NCBI RefSeq assembly: GCF_002585305.1
Contig: NZ_NUNF01000014.1
Span: forward strand, 249,839-313,838
Direction: 5' to 3'
DNA from: Bacillus sp. AFS037270
Lineage (GTDB): Bacteria; Bacillota; Bacilli; Bacillales_B; DSM-18226
DNA length: 64,000 nt
Position numbers and translations under genes: made by a program. Each line of letters opens with the position of its first letter. Within the stretch, counting starts at the first letter, position 1. This document shows positions 46,691 through 56,250 of the stretch, in pieces. The notes beneath the pieces were generated by a model. That model did no database searches and had not been told where the DNA came from. It saw only the letters and a list, made by a program, of their open reading frames with translations.

Positions 46691-48652
46691 ATGCAAGCAC
46701 ATGAAACGATAGTTAGTACTGTCAATCATCCATTGGAGCCCTTAACAGCCGAAGAGATTAAAAAGGCTGTTGATATTTTAAGAACCAAGCAAAATTTAAA
46801 TCACTTTGCAAGGTTTGTTACGGTTGTCTTAAACGAGCCGGCAAAGGATATTGTGCTAAGCTTTGAGCCTGGTAAAGAAATTAACCGAGAAGCATTTATG
46901 GTGATCTTAGATAACGAATCTGAGAAGACCTACGAGGCAGTTGTTTCTATCACAAAAGGTGAAGTGGTCAGCTGGGAGCACGTTCCTGGAGTTCAACCGG
47001 GTGTGATGCTGGATGAATTTGAAGAGTGCGAACAAGTGGTGAAGAACAGTCCCGAATTTAGGGAGGCTTTGTTAAAGAGAGGGATTACAGACGTCGATTT
47101 GGTTATGGTCGATCCTTGGTCTGCAGGTCATTTTGGGATCGAAGAGGACGAAGGAAAAAGATTAGCCAGAGCGATCTGCTGGGTAAGAAAATTTCCTAAT
47201 GACAATGGCTATGCCTATCCTTTAACAGGGATTGTCGTCTATGTGGATTTAAATAAAATGGAGGTTCATCGATTCGAAGATCATGGTGTAAGATCCCTTC
47301 CTCCGACAGATGCAAATTACACTCCTGAAACATCCGATTCTATTACCCTTCGAACGGATCTAAAACCATTAGAAATTGTTCAACCGGAAGGACCAAGTTT
47401 TGAAATCGATGGTCATTTGATTAAATGGCAGAAATGGATCATTCGCTTTGGATTTACGCCACGGGAAGGATTGGTGCTTCACCAAGTAGGATATGAAGAT
47501 AAAGGGAAGGTCCGCCCCATCCTTTATCGGGCAGCTCTATCAGAGATGGTCGTGCCTTATGGTGACGGGAGCTTCGCTCATAGCAGCCAAAATGCTTTTG
47601 ATGCTGGTGAATATGGTCTTGGGCAGTTGGCTAACTCTTTAGCGTTGGGTTGTGATTGTCTTGGAGAGATCCGTTACTTTGATGCTGTCATGACCGATAG
47701 CAGAGGTAATGTCCGGACGATTCCGAATGCGATTTGTCTCCATGAAGAAGATTATGGGATTGCATGGAAACATACCGACTGGAGAACGGATCAAGTGGAG
47801 GTCCGCCGTTCCCGTAGATTAGTCTTATCCTTCTTCTGTACGGTTGGAAACTATGATTACGGATTTTATTGGAGCTTTTATCAAGATGGAACCATAGAAA
47901 ATGAAGTGAAGTTAACAGGGATGTTAAATACGGGTACCTATGATGAAAGCGGCACATCTAAATATGGAACAGAGATTGCACCGCAATTAAATGCAGTTTA
48001 TCATCAACACTTCTTTAACTTCCGCTTAGATACCATGCTAGACGGTATGAAAAATTCAGTCGTGGAGATCAATACCCTGCCGGAGACGGAAGGGCAGCAT
48101 AATCCATATAACAATGCGTTTTATATCGACACCAAAACATTTAAGACAGAGCAGGAAGCTCAGCGGATTTTGGACATGGCCTCACAACGTACATGGAAAA
48201 TCATTAATCCAAATTCACTCAATGCCGTTGGGAAGCCGGTTGGTTATAAAATTATGCCAGGTGAAAATTGTCTGCCATTTGCAAGTGATGAATCTAGTGT
48301 CATGAAGCGGGCTGGATTTCTCAAGAATCATTTGTATGTAACGCAGTATGATTCAAAAGAAATGTATGCAACCGGAAACTATCCAAACCAGCATAAAGGT
48401 GGGGATGGGCTGCCAAAGTATGCGGCAGCCAACCGTAATATTGAGAATGAAGATTTAGTTGTTTGGTATACCATGGGCCATCACCATATTACAAGACCAG
48501 AAGATTGGCCGGTTATGCCTACCGCTTATATCAATTTCCAACTGAAACCAGTAGGGTTTTTCGATCGCAACCCAGCTATTGATTTACCTCGTCCAACACC
48601 AAAAACATCTGCCTGCCATTCTACAAGCGGATCACAGTGTCATTATTCATAG
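46691..48652 (+). CDS. Copper-containing primary amine oxidase
   Basis: A 653-residue copper/topaquinone amine oxidase, start at the ATG 9 bases after AAAGGAGG. Y388 in VGNYDYGF is the tyrosine converted to topaquinone. Copper His residues are in YHQHFFNFRLD, and a third His in TMGHHHITRPEDWPVMP. The base Asp region is YFDAVMTDSRGN. No signal peptide is seen, so it is cytoplasmic. It oxidises primary amines (tyramine, phenethylamine, histamine and similar) to aldehydes, ammonia and peroxide. The C-terminal tail is Ser/His/Cys-rich (ACHSTSGSQCHYS). The permease downstream probably imports the amine. Confidence 0.95.
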   Translation: MQAHETIVSTVNHPLEPLTAEEIKKAVDILRTKQNLNHFARFVTVVLNEPAKDIVLSFEPGKEINREAFMVILDNESEKTYEAVVSITKGEVVSWEHVPGVQPGVMLDEFEECEQVVKNSPEFREALLKRGITDVDLVMVDPWSAGHFGIEEDEGKRLARAICWVRKFPNDNGYAYPLTGIVVYVDLNKMEVHRFEDHGVRSLPPTDANYTPETSDSITLRTDLKPLEIVQPEGPSFEIDGHLIKWQKWIIRFGFTPREGLVLHQVGYEDKGKVRPILYRAALSEMVVPYGDGSFAHSSQNAFDAGEYGLGQLANSLALGCDCLGEIRYFDAVMTDSRGNVRTIPNAICLHEEDYGIAWKHTDWRTDQVEVRRSRRLVLSFFCTVGNYDYGFYWSFYQDGTIENEVKLTGMLNTGTYDESGTSKYGTEIAPQLNAVYHQHFFNFRLDTMLDGMKNSVVEINTLPETEGQHNPYNNAFYIDTKTFKTEQEAQRILDMASQRTWKIINPNSLNAVGKPVGYKIMPGENCLPFASDESSVMKRAGFLKNHLYVTQYDSKEMYATGNYPNQHKGGDGLPKYAAANRNIENEDLVVWYTMGHHHITRPEDWPVMPTAYINFQLKPVGFFDRNPAIDLPRPTPKTSACHSTSGSQCHYS

Positions 48653-48658
48653 CCTAAT

Positions 48659-48688
48659 AAAGGAGGAGATTTGATTCTCCTCCTTTTT
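48659..48688 (+). terminator. Hairpin between the amine oxidase and membrane protein genes
   Basis: AAAGGAGGAGA pairs perfectly with TCTCCTCCTTT, followed by TTAAAAAG. It could terminate or attenuate, lowering expression of the downstream pair. Confidence 0.75.
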
Positions 48689-48714
48689 AAAAAGACAATT
48701 AGGGGGAGAAAAAC

Positions 48715-49278
48715 ATGTTGTTAATGGTTAGTTTGATAATGGTTCTTGTGTATAGCACCTACTTTTTTGTTAGCTCTCGTTCCGAGAAGAGGAGTGGGAC
48801 ACTATCTACTTGTGTCCCAATGATACTAGGGATGACGAGCAGTATAACAATAGGTTTAGTGATTGCCATTTTATTACCTAAGATGCTCGCTGTTACTACC
48901 ATCCTTTCTATTATTGTAAGTGCTGGTATCGCATGCTTAATAGGATCACGGTTTGGTGTTCGTGGAATAATTGAATCCCAAGCTTCTAGTTTAATGGGCG
49001 CTATGATGGGGGCGATGTTGGGAGTAATGCTTGCAGCGAATGAAATTACTTTGATGGTCATGACGATGGATGTTATTTATCTTCTGAGTATCTGTTTGAT
49101 GATGTTATTACTAACGAAAGATTCTATGGTGAAAAAACAGAATATTTTTAAAAGTAAACCAGCAACTTTTTATCTAGTCTTTCTTTTGAGCATTTGCCTG
49201 ATTGGGACTACAGGATTTTTGCAAAAGGAGGATACGCAGGTAGAAGTAGATACCATGAGTCATATGCATGAACACTAA
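48715..49278 (+). CDS. Met-rich membrane protein with His/Met tail, unknown function
   Basis: A 187-residue protein with about five helices. The centre is unusually rich in Met (SLMGAMMGAMLGVML, TLMVMTMDVIYLLSICLMML) and the C-terminus ends TMSHMHEH. Met and His clusters of this kind bind copper in transporters and chaperones. The gene lies between the copper amine oxidase and its permease with GGGGGAG upstream, so a role in copper handling for the oxidase is attractive, but this is inference. No family is recognised. Confidence 0.75.
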   Translation: MLLMVSLIMVLVYSTYFFVSSRSEKRSGTLSTCVPMILGMTSSITIGLVIAILLPKMLAVTTILSIIVSAGIACLIGSRFGVRGIIESQASSLMGAMMGAMLGVMLAANEITLMVMTMDVIYLLSICLMMLLLTKDSMVKKQNIFKSKPATFYLVFLLSICLIGTTGFLQKEDTQVEVDTMSHMHEH

Positions 49279-49304
49279 AATTTGATATTGAGGGGAGAGT
49301 AGTC

Positions 49305-50756
49305 ATGGAGATGCAAAATAAACAGTTGTTGCAAGAGGTCACTCCAGATATCTCAAGTGACTCGAAAATATCCAAGTTTGGGTATGAACAAGAATTAAAA
49401 GGATCCATGAATGTTCTACAATTAACGGCATTCGGACTCAATTATATGCTCCCCTTAGCACCAGCAGTCATTTTTGGTGTATTACTATCAACCTCTGGCG
49501 GGACTGTCGCCTTACCGTTTTTCCTTGCGGGGATTGCCATGCTATTAACGGCTTTTAGTTATGCCACAATGGTGAGAAATTACCCTCTATCGGGGTCTGT
49601 TTACAGCTATGTCGGGCGCGGATGGAATCCTCATCTTGGATTTATTGCAGGCTGGGTTGTGACTTTAGATTATGTACTCATTCCAACCATCACTTCTGTT
49701 AGTGCAGCTTATTTAGTACAACAGTATTTTCCGGCTGTTCCCTTTTGGATTCTGTTAGGAATTTTCTCAATTGGAATTGGTTTGCTAAATTTATTTGGAG
49801 TCGAATTAATGACAAAAATGGGACTCTGGTTTTTGATTTTGGGTGAGTTTGTGGTATGGACTTGTATTTTAGTTTGGGGCAAAGCGGTCTATTTTGATGG
49901 GATAGGAACGGGCACGTTATTTAGTACTCAACCGTTTCATTTCGATCATGTTACTGGACTTGTGGGTGCAACATCACTGGCTGTATTGAGCTTTCTAGGG
50001 TTCGATGCCATTACTACGTTAGCAGAAGAAACAACGAACCCAAAAAGAGATATACCGAAAGCAATCTTTATGTGTGTTGGTCTTGGACTTGTCACAATGG
50101 TGGTGTGTGGTTATGTTGCCATGCTCGTTATTCCTGATTGGAGAAGTCATATACATGATGAAAACTGGATGAATACAGTTCTATTTCAAGTGTCTAAGAT
50201 GACTGGGGGAGATTGGTTTGGTCTCTTTTTCACTGCCGGTTATTTAAGTTCGTTGGCGATCTTTAATCTAGTGGCAACTGCTGCTGGGGCTCGCTTGTTA
50301 TATGGAATGGGCCGTGACAATCTGTTGCCAAAAGGGATTTTTGCAGCGATTAATAAACGATTTAACACACCGCATTTTAATATTTTACTAATAGTAGCCG
50401 TTGAATTCATTCTAGGAAATACAGTAGATTTAGGTACTATTTCCAACCTAGTAAACTATGGAGCATTTTTTGGTTTTGCGGCCTTAAATCTTTCGGTTAT
50501 TTGGCTATATTATGTAAAGAAAAAGGGAGAAGCCCCATTAAGTCTTGGTTATTCACCCAATTGGCTGCCAACCGGAAAATATCATTTCCGCTATTTCATT
50601 CTTCCGCTTTTGGGATTTAGTATTATCGCTTATGTTTGGTTTGGAATGGACAGACTAGCTCTACTAATAGGGACTATTTGGCTGATCATCGGGTTTGTCT
50701 TTTTATTCTTTAGAACGAATGGGTTTAAAAAATTACCACCCCATTTGGAGCAATAA
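49305..50756 (+). CDS. APC-family amine/amino acid permease
   Basis: A 483-residue, 12-helix permease beginning with a soluble stretch and ELKGSMNVLQLTAFGLNYMLPLAPAVIFGVL. GFDAITTLAEETTNPKRDIPKAI in helix 6 is an APC hallmark and resembles polyamine/amine permeases (PuuP-like). It follows the Met-rich protein by 26 bp. Likely imports the primary amine oxidised by the copper amine oxidase. Confidence 0.88.
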   Translation: MEMQNKQLLQEVTPDISSDSKISKFGYEQELKGSMNVLQLTAFGLNYMLPLAPAVIFGVLLSTSGGTVALPFFLAGIAMLLTAFSYATMVRNYPLSGSVYSYVGRGWNPHLGFIAGWVVTLDYVLIPTITSVSAAYLVQQYFPAVPFWILLGIFSIGIGLLNLFGVELMTKMGLWFLILGEFVVWTCILVWGKAVYFDGIGTGTLFSTQPFHFDHVTGLVGATSLAVLSFLGFDAITTLAEETTNPKRDIPKAIFMCVGLGLVTMVVCGYVAMLVIPDWRSHIHDENWMNTVLFQVSKMTGGDWFGLFFTAGYLSSLAIFNLVATAAGARLLYGMGRDNLLPKGIFAAINKRFNTPHFNILLIVAVEFILGNTVDLGTISNLVNYGAFFGFAALNLSVIWLYYVKKKGEAPLSLGYSPNWLPTGKYHFRYFILPLLGFSIIAYVWFGMDRLALLIGTIWLIIGFVFLFFRTNGFKKLPPHLEQ

Positions 50757-50776
50757 CAGTGAATTCCGTCATTTGA

Positions 50777-50808
50777 AAGTCCTCTTCGGATCAGGGAGAG
50801 GACTTGAT
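50777..50808 (+). terminator. Hairpin after the amine permease
   Basis: AAGTCCTCT pairs with AGAGGACTT around an 11-base loop. A T-run is lacking, so termination strength is doubtful. Confidence 0.5.
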
Positions 50809-50887
50809 AACATATGATACCCGGTTAATTTTTCAAATTGTATGGTAATGGTAACGGTAAAGTATTCCATTAATCAGCTTTAAGAGC

Positions 50888-51589
50888 TTAAAATAGTAGT
50901 TTTATCAGTTCTTCAAGCTGCTGATAGGAATTTGTCTCATGAGTTGGATGTATATGTTCAATCGTCCTTGCTTTGTTCTTGTTATTAATCCATACAGAGC
51001 CCCAACCAGCATTATGGGCTCCTATTATGTCATTCTCAAAAGAATCTCCAATCATATAGGAATCGGAACTAGATGTATTGGTTTTTCCATTAACATAATC
51101 AAAGAAATCCTTGTGTGGCTTTGCATAGCCCACTTCGCTAGAGATATAGATATTGTTCTTTGGTAACCACTGTGAGAGATTTAGTGATTCTAGTTTTAAC
51201 CGCTGATGGGTGGAAGGACCGTTTGTGGTTACATAAACAGGAATGCCCTTATTGCTTAAGTATTGAAGGATATTTTTCATTTCTGGAATAAGGGTGACCT
51301 TGTATTGCTGGTCTTTATATTCCTTCTGAAAGGCATCAGCCTCATCAGTCGTAATCGTATATCCGAAATCTTTAAAGGCATTGATCATGCGATATTGATG
51401 CATCTTTTCTAATGACATTTCTCCAGACTCTGTCAGCGCAAACACTTTATCACTATACTCGCGGCTCTTTTTAAAGAGTTCTAGAATCGAAATATCGGCG
51501 AACGTTGAAAAAACTCTAGTATACGCTTCTTGAAAGGGTTGGAGTTGGTCATATAATGTATCATCTAGGTCGAAGAAAATCGATTTCAT
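50888..51589 (-). CDS. HAD-family hydrolase (YjjG-like)
   Basis: A 233-residue HAD phosphatase. Motif I is FFDLDDTLYD, motif II TTNGPS, motif III Lys in YAKPHKDFF, motif IV GDSFENDIIGA. The helical cap between motifs I and II puts it in the HAD-IA group that includes YjjG-type nucleotidases and phosphoglycolate phosphatase-like enzymes. The substrate is not determined. It is monocistronic. Confidence 0.88.
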   Translation of the reverse strand: MKSIFFDLDDTLYDQLQPFQEAYTRVFSTFADISILELFKKSREYSDKVFALTESGEMSLEKMHQYRMINAFKDFGYTITTDEADAFQKEYKDQQYKVTLIPEMKNILQYLSNKGIPVYVTTNGPSTHQRLKLESLNLSQWLPKNNIYISSEVGYAKPHKDFFDYVNGKTNTSSSDSYMIGDSFENDIIGAHNAGWGSVWINNKNKARTIEHIHPTHETNSYQQLEELIKLLF

Positions 51590-51660
51590 GCGCTACACTC
51601 CTCTTCATGGCATTCAACTCTTCTATTATAGTAAAATGCGGAACCCAAAGGAAGCTCTCT

Positions 51661-52578
51661 TTAGGAAACGATTCTAAAAACGACTTCTTGATCGTTCAAC
51701 CCAAACTCATTATGGAGCTTTTTATGAAAAAGGTTGCAAAATTTGATTTCTGTTATCCCGTAAAAATACGCATATGGGTTCTTGATATTTCGGTCAAACT
51801 TTAGCTTCCGAATCAGTTGCTTAAAGGATTGAATGGCAACATCAAGGACGACCTCAGGATCATTTTCCCATGAATTGCGGTAGGCCGTGATTTTTGCTGT
51901 TTTCCAAAACTCTTCGATGGATTTTGCATCGTTAAAAAAGTATTTAACTTGCTGAACAAAAGGCTGTGGAACACGATCGCTCACGTATGTATGATCTAAT
52001 TTGGACGGTTCTTCTATACGTTCTTTTATCTTTTGATCTTTTTCAGTTTTTAAAAGATTACTAGCTTCTTTAGGGTAGTTCATTATTTCCTCTTTGGGTG
52101 GTTCATTTGAGGGAAAACGATTAAATTGGTACAGATTACTCGACTGTGAACCGTTTTTTCTTTCGGTTTCGAAGACAGTGAAAATGCCTAATTTCGTGGC
52201 TTTAAGGATCATCCGTTTAAAAGTAGAACGAGAGATGCCGAGGTCCATGTATTCTTCATGGATGGCTTTTAAGATGGTGCCAATTTTGGCATTGCAAACG
52301 CCGGGGATTTTAGCTGCGTAACGTACCAATCTTTTTAATCCCATTAACTCTCCTTTTGAAAAATCTTGCTTATGTTCTAACATCCACATCTCGATATGGT
52401 GATTGAATTCCTGAAGCGAACTGAATTGCGAAAACTGTTCGAATCCTTCAATGTTTCCTGACTTAAGATTGAACATTGCTAACACCCTTTCATCGCTAAA
52501 TTGGTGCCGTTTGTCATCGAATCTGACGTATCTGGCATCTCCACGATATCGGGTTAAGCTTGGTAAATCGAATTCCAC
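51661..52578 (-). CDS. Winged-helix protein, unknown function
   Basis: A 305-residue soluble protein. The centre (about 80-145, LKRLVRYAAKIPGVCNAKIG and LGISRSTFKRMILKATKLGIFTV) looks like a replication-initiator or DnaD-like winged helix, and the rest is helical and charged. Similar unannotated proteins occur in Bacillus and may derive from plasmid or phage replication proteins. The start is a GTG without a clear ribosome site, so the N-terminus is uncertain. No partner gene is evident. Confidence 0.65.
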   Translation of the reverse strand: MEFDLPSLTRYRGDARYVRFDDKRHQFSDERVLAMFNLKSGNIEGFEQFSQFSSLQEFNHHIEMWMLEHKQDFSKGELMGLKRLVRYAAKIPGVCNAKIGTILKAIHEEYMDLGISRSTFKRMILKATKLGIFTVFETERKNGSQSSNLYQFNRFPSNEPPKEEIMNYPKEASNLLKTEKDQKIKERIEEPSKLDHTYVSDRVPQPFVQQVKYFFNDAKSIEEFWKTAKITAYRNSWENDPEVVLDVAIQSFKQLIRKLKFDRNIKNPYAYFYGITEIKFCNLFHKKLHNEFGLNDQEVVFRIVS

Positions 52579-52690
52579 TTTTTCGAATTTGGAGGCGAGT
52601 TTGATGCTTTAAGTGCCTTTTTGGGCTTCAAATGTGAAATTTGGAGCCGTCTTTTGCTATTTGAGCTGAATTTAGCATCATTTTGTTTTT

Positions 52691-52909
52691 CTAAAACAAT
52701 TTAAATCTAGCGATAATGATTGTCCAAATAATGAATGTTAATATGGGCAGTGAGACGAGCGTGACTAAAAACGACCGTTCGAATAGGTTATAGCCCTTTT
52801 TTTCGGCAAACCATTCACACAATAGGACAAGGATATAAAGTAAGATGAGTTGGACTGAAAGAGATATGAGTTTAAATAGTACAAATTGAAAGAAACCATG
52901 ATTGTCCAT
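52691..52909 (-). CDS. Small two-TM membrane protein
   Basis: A 72-residue protein with two long hydrophobic helices (residues ~8-34 and ~46-68) around a charged loop, EWFAEKKGYNLFERS. AAAGGGGA lies 6-7 bases before the ATG. No family recognised. Confidence 0.65.
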   Translation of the reverse strand: MDNHGFFQFVLFKLISLSVQLILLYILVLLCEWFAEKKGYNLFERSFLVTLVSLPILTFIIWTIIIARFKLF

Positions 52910-52974
52910 TTTATTTCCCCTTTCACTTATTTATAATTATTCAGCAACCGGGGGAAGTATTATTAACTGGAATG

Positions 52975-53005
52975 GAAAAAGGCCCCTTTCTAAAGGAGCC
53001 TTTCA
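52975..53005 (-). terminator. Terminator of the small 53.0-kb gene
   Basis: On the minus strand AAAGGCTCCTTT-AGA-AAGGGGCCTTTTT forms a stem with T-run directly after the stop of the next gene. Confidence 0.8.
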
Positions 53006-53206
53006 TTATAATAATAGAGTTTCTTTTTTATCTAGATAAAGGTCGTACATCTCTAAACACTCGAGAAGTTCATGTTTATACACTAATAATGCCTTTTTCA
53101 CTACCAAGTTGTTATTTTTGCTGTCGAGCTCCATATTACACTCTTCCAGTTCCTTGCTTTTTACTGTTTTTAACTCCCTAAAAATGCTCTCTAAATCTCT
53201 CCCCAT
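53006..53206 (-). CDS. Small helical protein, unknown function
   Basis: A 66-residue charged, helical protein (MGRDLESIFRELKTVKSKEL, then a second helix ending LECLEMYDLYLDKKETLLL). The third ATG, 8 bases after GGAGG, is the likely start; two in-frame ATGs upstream overlap the ribosome site. Size and helicity recall Spo0E-type phosphatases, but the SQELD signature is absent, so that is not claimed. Confidence 0.6.
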   Translation of the reverse strand: MGRDLESIFRELKTVKSKELEECNMELDSKNNNLVVKKALLVYKHELLECLEMYDLYLDKKETLLL

Positions 53207-53600
53207 TTGCATAACCTCCAAAACTATTTTCTTTTTCTAATAAAAGCATGGACAGATTTTTCGTATTTTATGCAAAAGTCTTACAGGGGCTTGCTATTAA
53301 AAATCTTTTTTGAATAAATCCGTTTTGTTTAATAAATATCACCAAAATAGGAATAAATATCCATGAGGATTATCCTAAAATATCTAATTGTAACTTTGTT
53401 TACAGGGATTTAATACTATCGCAATAGTAATAAAATCATTTAAAAATGAGTACTGCCATTATTTTCAGTGTTGCGCATATCTAAAAAAATATCTAGAATT
53501 ATATTGTAGTATCATGATATGATATTGATTAAACCTAATTTATGTTTTTATTTATATAGTAATAAATTTAGTTGCATTCTTAAGGAGAAGGGGAGAGGTT
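53207..53600. other. AT-rich intergenic region before gltT
   Basis: About 390 bp of very AT-rich sequence without a credible gene. It holds the promoters of the small minus-strand gene and of gltT. TATCATGATATGATATTG near 53510 is a short palindromic stretch that might bind a regulator. No clear promoter boxes with proper spacing could be picked. Confidence 0.4.
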
Positions 53601-54845
53601 ATGAAAAGAATAAGTCTTGCATGGCAAATTTTCATTGGTTTGGCACTAGGTATTATCGTAGGTGCTATCTTTTACGGTAATACTCATGTAGCAGATTTTC
53701 TTCAGCCGATTGGTAATATCTTCATTCGCTTAATCAAAATGATTGTTGTCCCAATTGTTATCTCAAGTATTATCGTTGGGGTTGCCGGTGTGGGCGATTC
53801 GAAATCGCTTGGTAAATTAGGCGGCAAAACCATTTTATATTTTGAAATTATTACAACTATTGCGATACTGGTTGGTTTAATATTTGCTAATGTCTTCCAC
53901 CCAGGAACTGGTGTTGATCGTTCCCACCTAACGAAGACAGATATCAATACGTATGTGGAAACAGCGAAAACCACTGAATCTCATTCTTTTGCCGATACGT
54001 TTGTTAATATCGTTCCAACGAATATCATTCAGTCATTAGCAAATGGTGATATGTTAGCCATCATTTTCTTCTCGGTTATGTTTGGTCTTGGTGTAGCGGC
54101 GATTGGAGAAAAGGGCACGCCAATTATCAATTTCTTTAAAGGTACGGCCGATGCAATGTTTTATGTAACTAACCAAGTTATGAAATTCGCTCCACTGGGT
54201 GTTTTTGCACTTATCGGCGTGACAGTTTCAAAATTCGGTTTATCTTCACTTATTCCATTAGGAAAATTAGTTATCGTTGTTTATGGCGCGATGTTCTTCT
54301 TTATTTTGGTTGTCCTAGGTATTACTGCAAAGATTGTGGGAGTTAATATTTTTAAATTCTTAGCTTACTTAAAAGACGAGTTATTACTTGGTTATTCTAC
54401 AGCAAGCTCGGAAACCGTTCTTCCGAAAATCATGGAAAAAATGGAGAAGATTGGCTGTCCGAAGGCGATTACTTCTTTCGTTATTCCAACCGGTTACTCG
54501 TTTAACCTTGATGGATCCACGCTTTATCAAGCGATTGCGGCATTGTTCATTGCACAAATGTATGGAATTCACTTGAGCATTACTCACCAAATTACGTTAG
54601 TGCTTGTCTTGATGGTAACGTCTAAAGGTATTGCGGGTGTTCCAGGGGTATCTTTCGTGGTTCTACTTGCAACGTTAGGAAGCGTGGGAATTCCGGTTGA
54701 AGGTCTTGCGTTTATCGCTGGTATTGACCGTCTTCTTGATATGGCTCGTACATGTGTAAATATTGTTGGTAACTCTTTAGCTGCAGTTGTGATCTCAAAA
54801 TGGGAAGGTCATAAGATTAAAGATGAAAGTAAATTAGCAGCTTAA
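53601..54845 (+). CDS. gltT: Glutamate/aspartate:cation symporter
   Basis: A 414-residue DAACS carrier that closely follows the GltT/GltP proteins of Bacillus and Geobacillus. Seen are YSTASSETVLPKIMEKME (serine-rich hairpin HP1), SFVIPTGYSFNLDGSTLYQ (NMDGT-like TM7), SKGIAGVPGVSFVVL (HP2) and DRLLDMARTCVNIVGN (TM8 with the substrate-binding Asp/Arg/Asn). It takes up L-glutamate or L-aspartate with Na+ or H+. AAGGAGAAGGGGAGAGG precedes the start. It is monocistronic with a terminator. Confidence 0.93.
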   Translation: MKRISLAWQIFIGLALGIIVGAIFYGNTHVADFLQPIGNIFIRLIKMIVVPIVISSIIVGVAGVGDSKSLGKLGGKTILYFEIITTIAILVGLIFANVFHPGTGVDRSHLTKTDINTYVETAKTTESHSFADTFVNIVPTNIIQSLANGDMLAIIFFSVMFGLGVAAIGEKGTPIINFFKGTADAMFYVTNQVMKFAPLGVFALIGVTVSKFGLSSLIPLGKLVIVVYGAMFFFILVVLGITAKIVGVNIFKFLAYLKDELLLGYSTASSETVLPKIMEKMEKIGCPKAITSFVIPTGYSFNLDGSTLYQAIAALFIAQMYGIHLSITHQITLVLVLMVTSKGIAGVPGVSFVVLLATLGSVGIPVEGLAFIAGIDRLLDMARTCVNIVGNSLAAVVISKWEGHKIKDESKLAA

Positions 54846-54855
54846 TTGTTGGAGA

Positions 54856-54890
54856 AGACAGAGATGCAGATTGCACTCTGTCTTTTTTGT
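54856..54890 (+). terminator. Terminator of gltT
   Basis: AGACAGAG pairs with CTCTGTCT around a 12-base loop, followed by TTTTTGTTT. Confidence 0.85.
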
Positions 54891-55047
54891 TTCTTAAAAT
54901 TGTATGGAGAGAGATGTTCTCGGGTTTTACGAAGGATTGGCTTATAAAAGGCAGATGAAGGACGAAACGGTTTGAGGCCAAACGTTTAATTAGAAAAAAG
55001 ACGCAAAATTTGTTGCTTTAACGAATACAATTAACCTTTTGTATAAA

Positions 55048-55080
55048 TAAAAGAGCAGACCACATAAGCGTGTTCTGCCC
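55048..55080 (-). terminator. Terminator of the protease operon
   Basis: On the minus strand GCAGAACACGCTTATGTGGT then CTGC forms a stem (GCAGA/TCTGC with CAC/GTG inside), followed by TCTTTTATTT. A closely similar hairpin follows the TetR gene at 57640. Confidence 0.7.
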
Positions 55081-55117
55081 AGATTAGAGACAAATGACAT
55101 AGAGATAAGACGTTCCT

Positions 55118-56236
55118 CTAATGAATCTCCTTGGCTGTCCCACTTATAATCTTTAATTGGTCATTTTCATAACCGACTTTATACTGAACCTTATATTTAG
55201 CATAACTTTCATTTCCATCTTCCAACTCAACAGCAGTTATAATTCCAGAAACGGTAATGTTATCTCCATCCACAGAGGTTTGGATATCGCCTATCGTGGT
55301 AGACTTAGTCTGGATATATCCATTTCGAAATTTGGAGAATTCTGTTTTACTCTGCCAGGAGCTTCCTAATAAAGAATAGGCGGTGACGTAATCATGAGAG
55401 TTTAGACTTTCGTAAAAATAGTTAACGAGATAACTAGCTGTCACGTCTGGAGACTCTTCATCCTCACTAACATCTGCTGCTGCTGTTTCAACAGAGGTGG
55501 CAGGTAATTCCGTTAGTGGAGATTTAGACCAACCCTCTACAAGCGACAATATATTAACAATTGGTATACTAAATCCGATGGAGCCCTGATCGGTTCCTGC
55601 AGAGTTTATTCCAAGGACTTCACCAGTCTTGCGGTTAATCAGGGGTCCACCTGAATTACCAGGGGCTATCGGAGCGGAAATTTGATAAGCATCCTTATAA
55701 TGAAAAGGTTCAATGTCAAAGTCTCTTCCGACGCCACTAATAATCCCAGTTGTCACCGTGTTTTGCAAGCCTAAGGGACTGCCAAGGGCTAATACTTCTT
55801 CACCCACATCGGACTTCTTTTGGCTAATTTGTAATGGTCCTTCAGAAGCTAATCCTGGGACACGAACAACGGCTACATCGACATCCTGACTAATTCCAAT
55901 CACCGTTCCTTGAAACTCCCTGGCATCCGCCGTTTTAATTTTGACCGTTTTGGCCCCGCTCACCACATGGGCATTTGTGATAATGTCACCGTTTTTATTA
56001 TAGAGAAACCCCGAACCCAAGGTGCCATTATCTTGCTGGATCATGACAACTTCTTTTTGAACATCATGAATAATATCCTTTAACTTCTTCTCTGACACTT
56101 TGGCCTTTGCTACATTCGGTACGAACAGTGAGGTGTTTTTTAACTGGGCAGGAATTTCTTGATGCCAGTAAAAAATCAGACCCCCGCCAGTTCCTAAAAT
56201 AAGCAGCGAACTAGCCACACTAATAAGCCATTTCAT
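55118..56236 (-). CDS. Membrane-anchored trypsin-like serine protease (HtrA-type, no PDZ)
   Basis: About 372 residues: one N-terminal TM helix (WLISVASSLLILGTGGGLIFYW), then a chymotrypsin-fold protease with the triad His in TNAHVVSG, Asp in DVDVAVV and Ser in APGNSGGPL. Instead of the PDZ domain of HtrA it carries a C-terminal ~110-residue NTF2-like segment (VNYFYESLNSHDYVTAYSLLGSSWQSK...). AAAGGGGAA precedes three ATGs; the third has the best spacing. Its 5' end comes right after, and with the longer frame overlaps, the zinc-ribbon gene, so the two are coupled and probably work together at the outer face of the membrane. Confidence 0.88.
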   Translation of the reverse strand: MKWLISVASSLLILGTGGGLIFYWHQEIPAQLKNTSLFVPNVAKAKVSEKKLKDIIHDVQKEVVMIQQDNGTLGSGFLYNKNGDIITNAHVVSGAKTVKIKTADAREFQGTVIGISQDVDVAVVRVPGLASEGPLQISQKKSDVGEEVLALGSPLGLQNTVTTGIISGVGRDFDIEPFHYKDAYQISAPIAPGNSGGPLINRKTGEVLGINSAGTDQGSIGFSIPIVNILSLVEGWSKSPLTELPATSVETAAADVSEDEESPDVTASYLVNYFYESLNSHDYVTAYSLLGSSWQSKTEFSKFRNGYIQTKSTTIGDIQTSVDGDNITVSGIITAVELEDGNESYAKYKVQYKVGYENDQLKIISGTAKEIH

Positions 56237-56250
56237 CATCATTTCCCCTT

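Noticed and set aside
46501..46725. 75-codon N-terminal extension of the AraC regulator
   Set aside because: It runs across the divergent promoter region, and the ATG at 46500 has a good ribosome site.
53006..53206. Spo0E-type phosphatase
   Set aside because: Size and helicity fit, but the diagnostic SQELD-like motif is absent.
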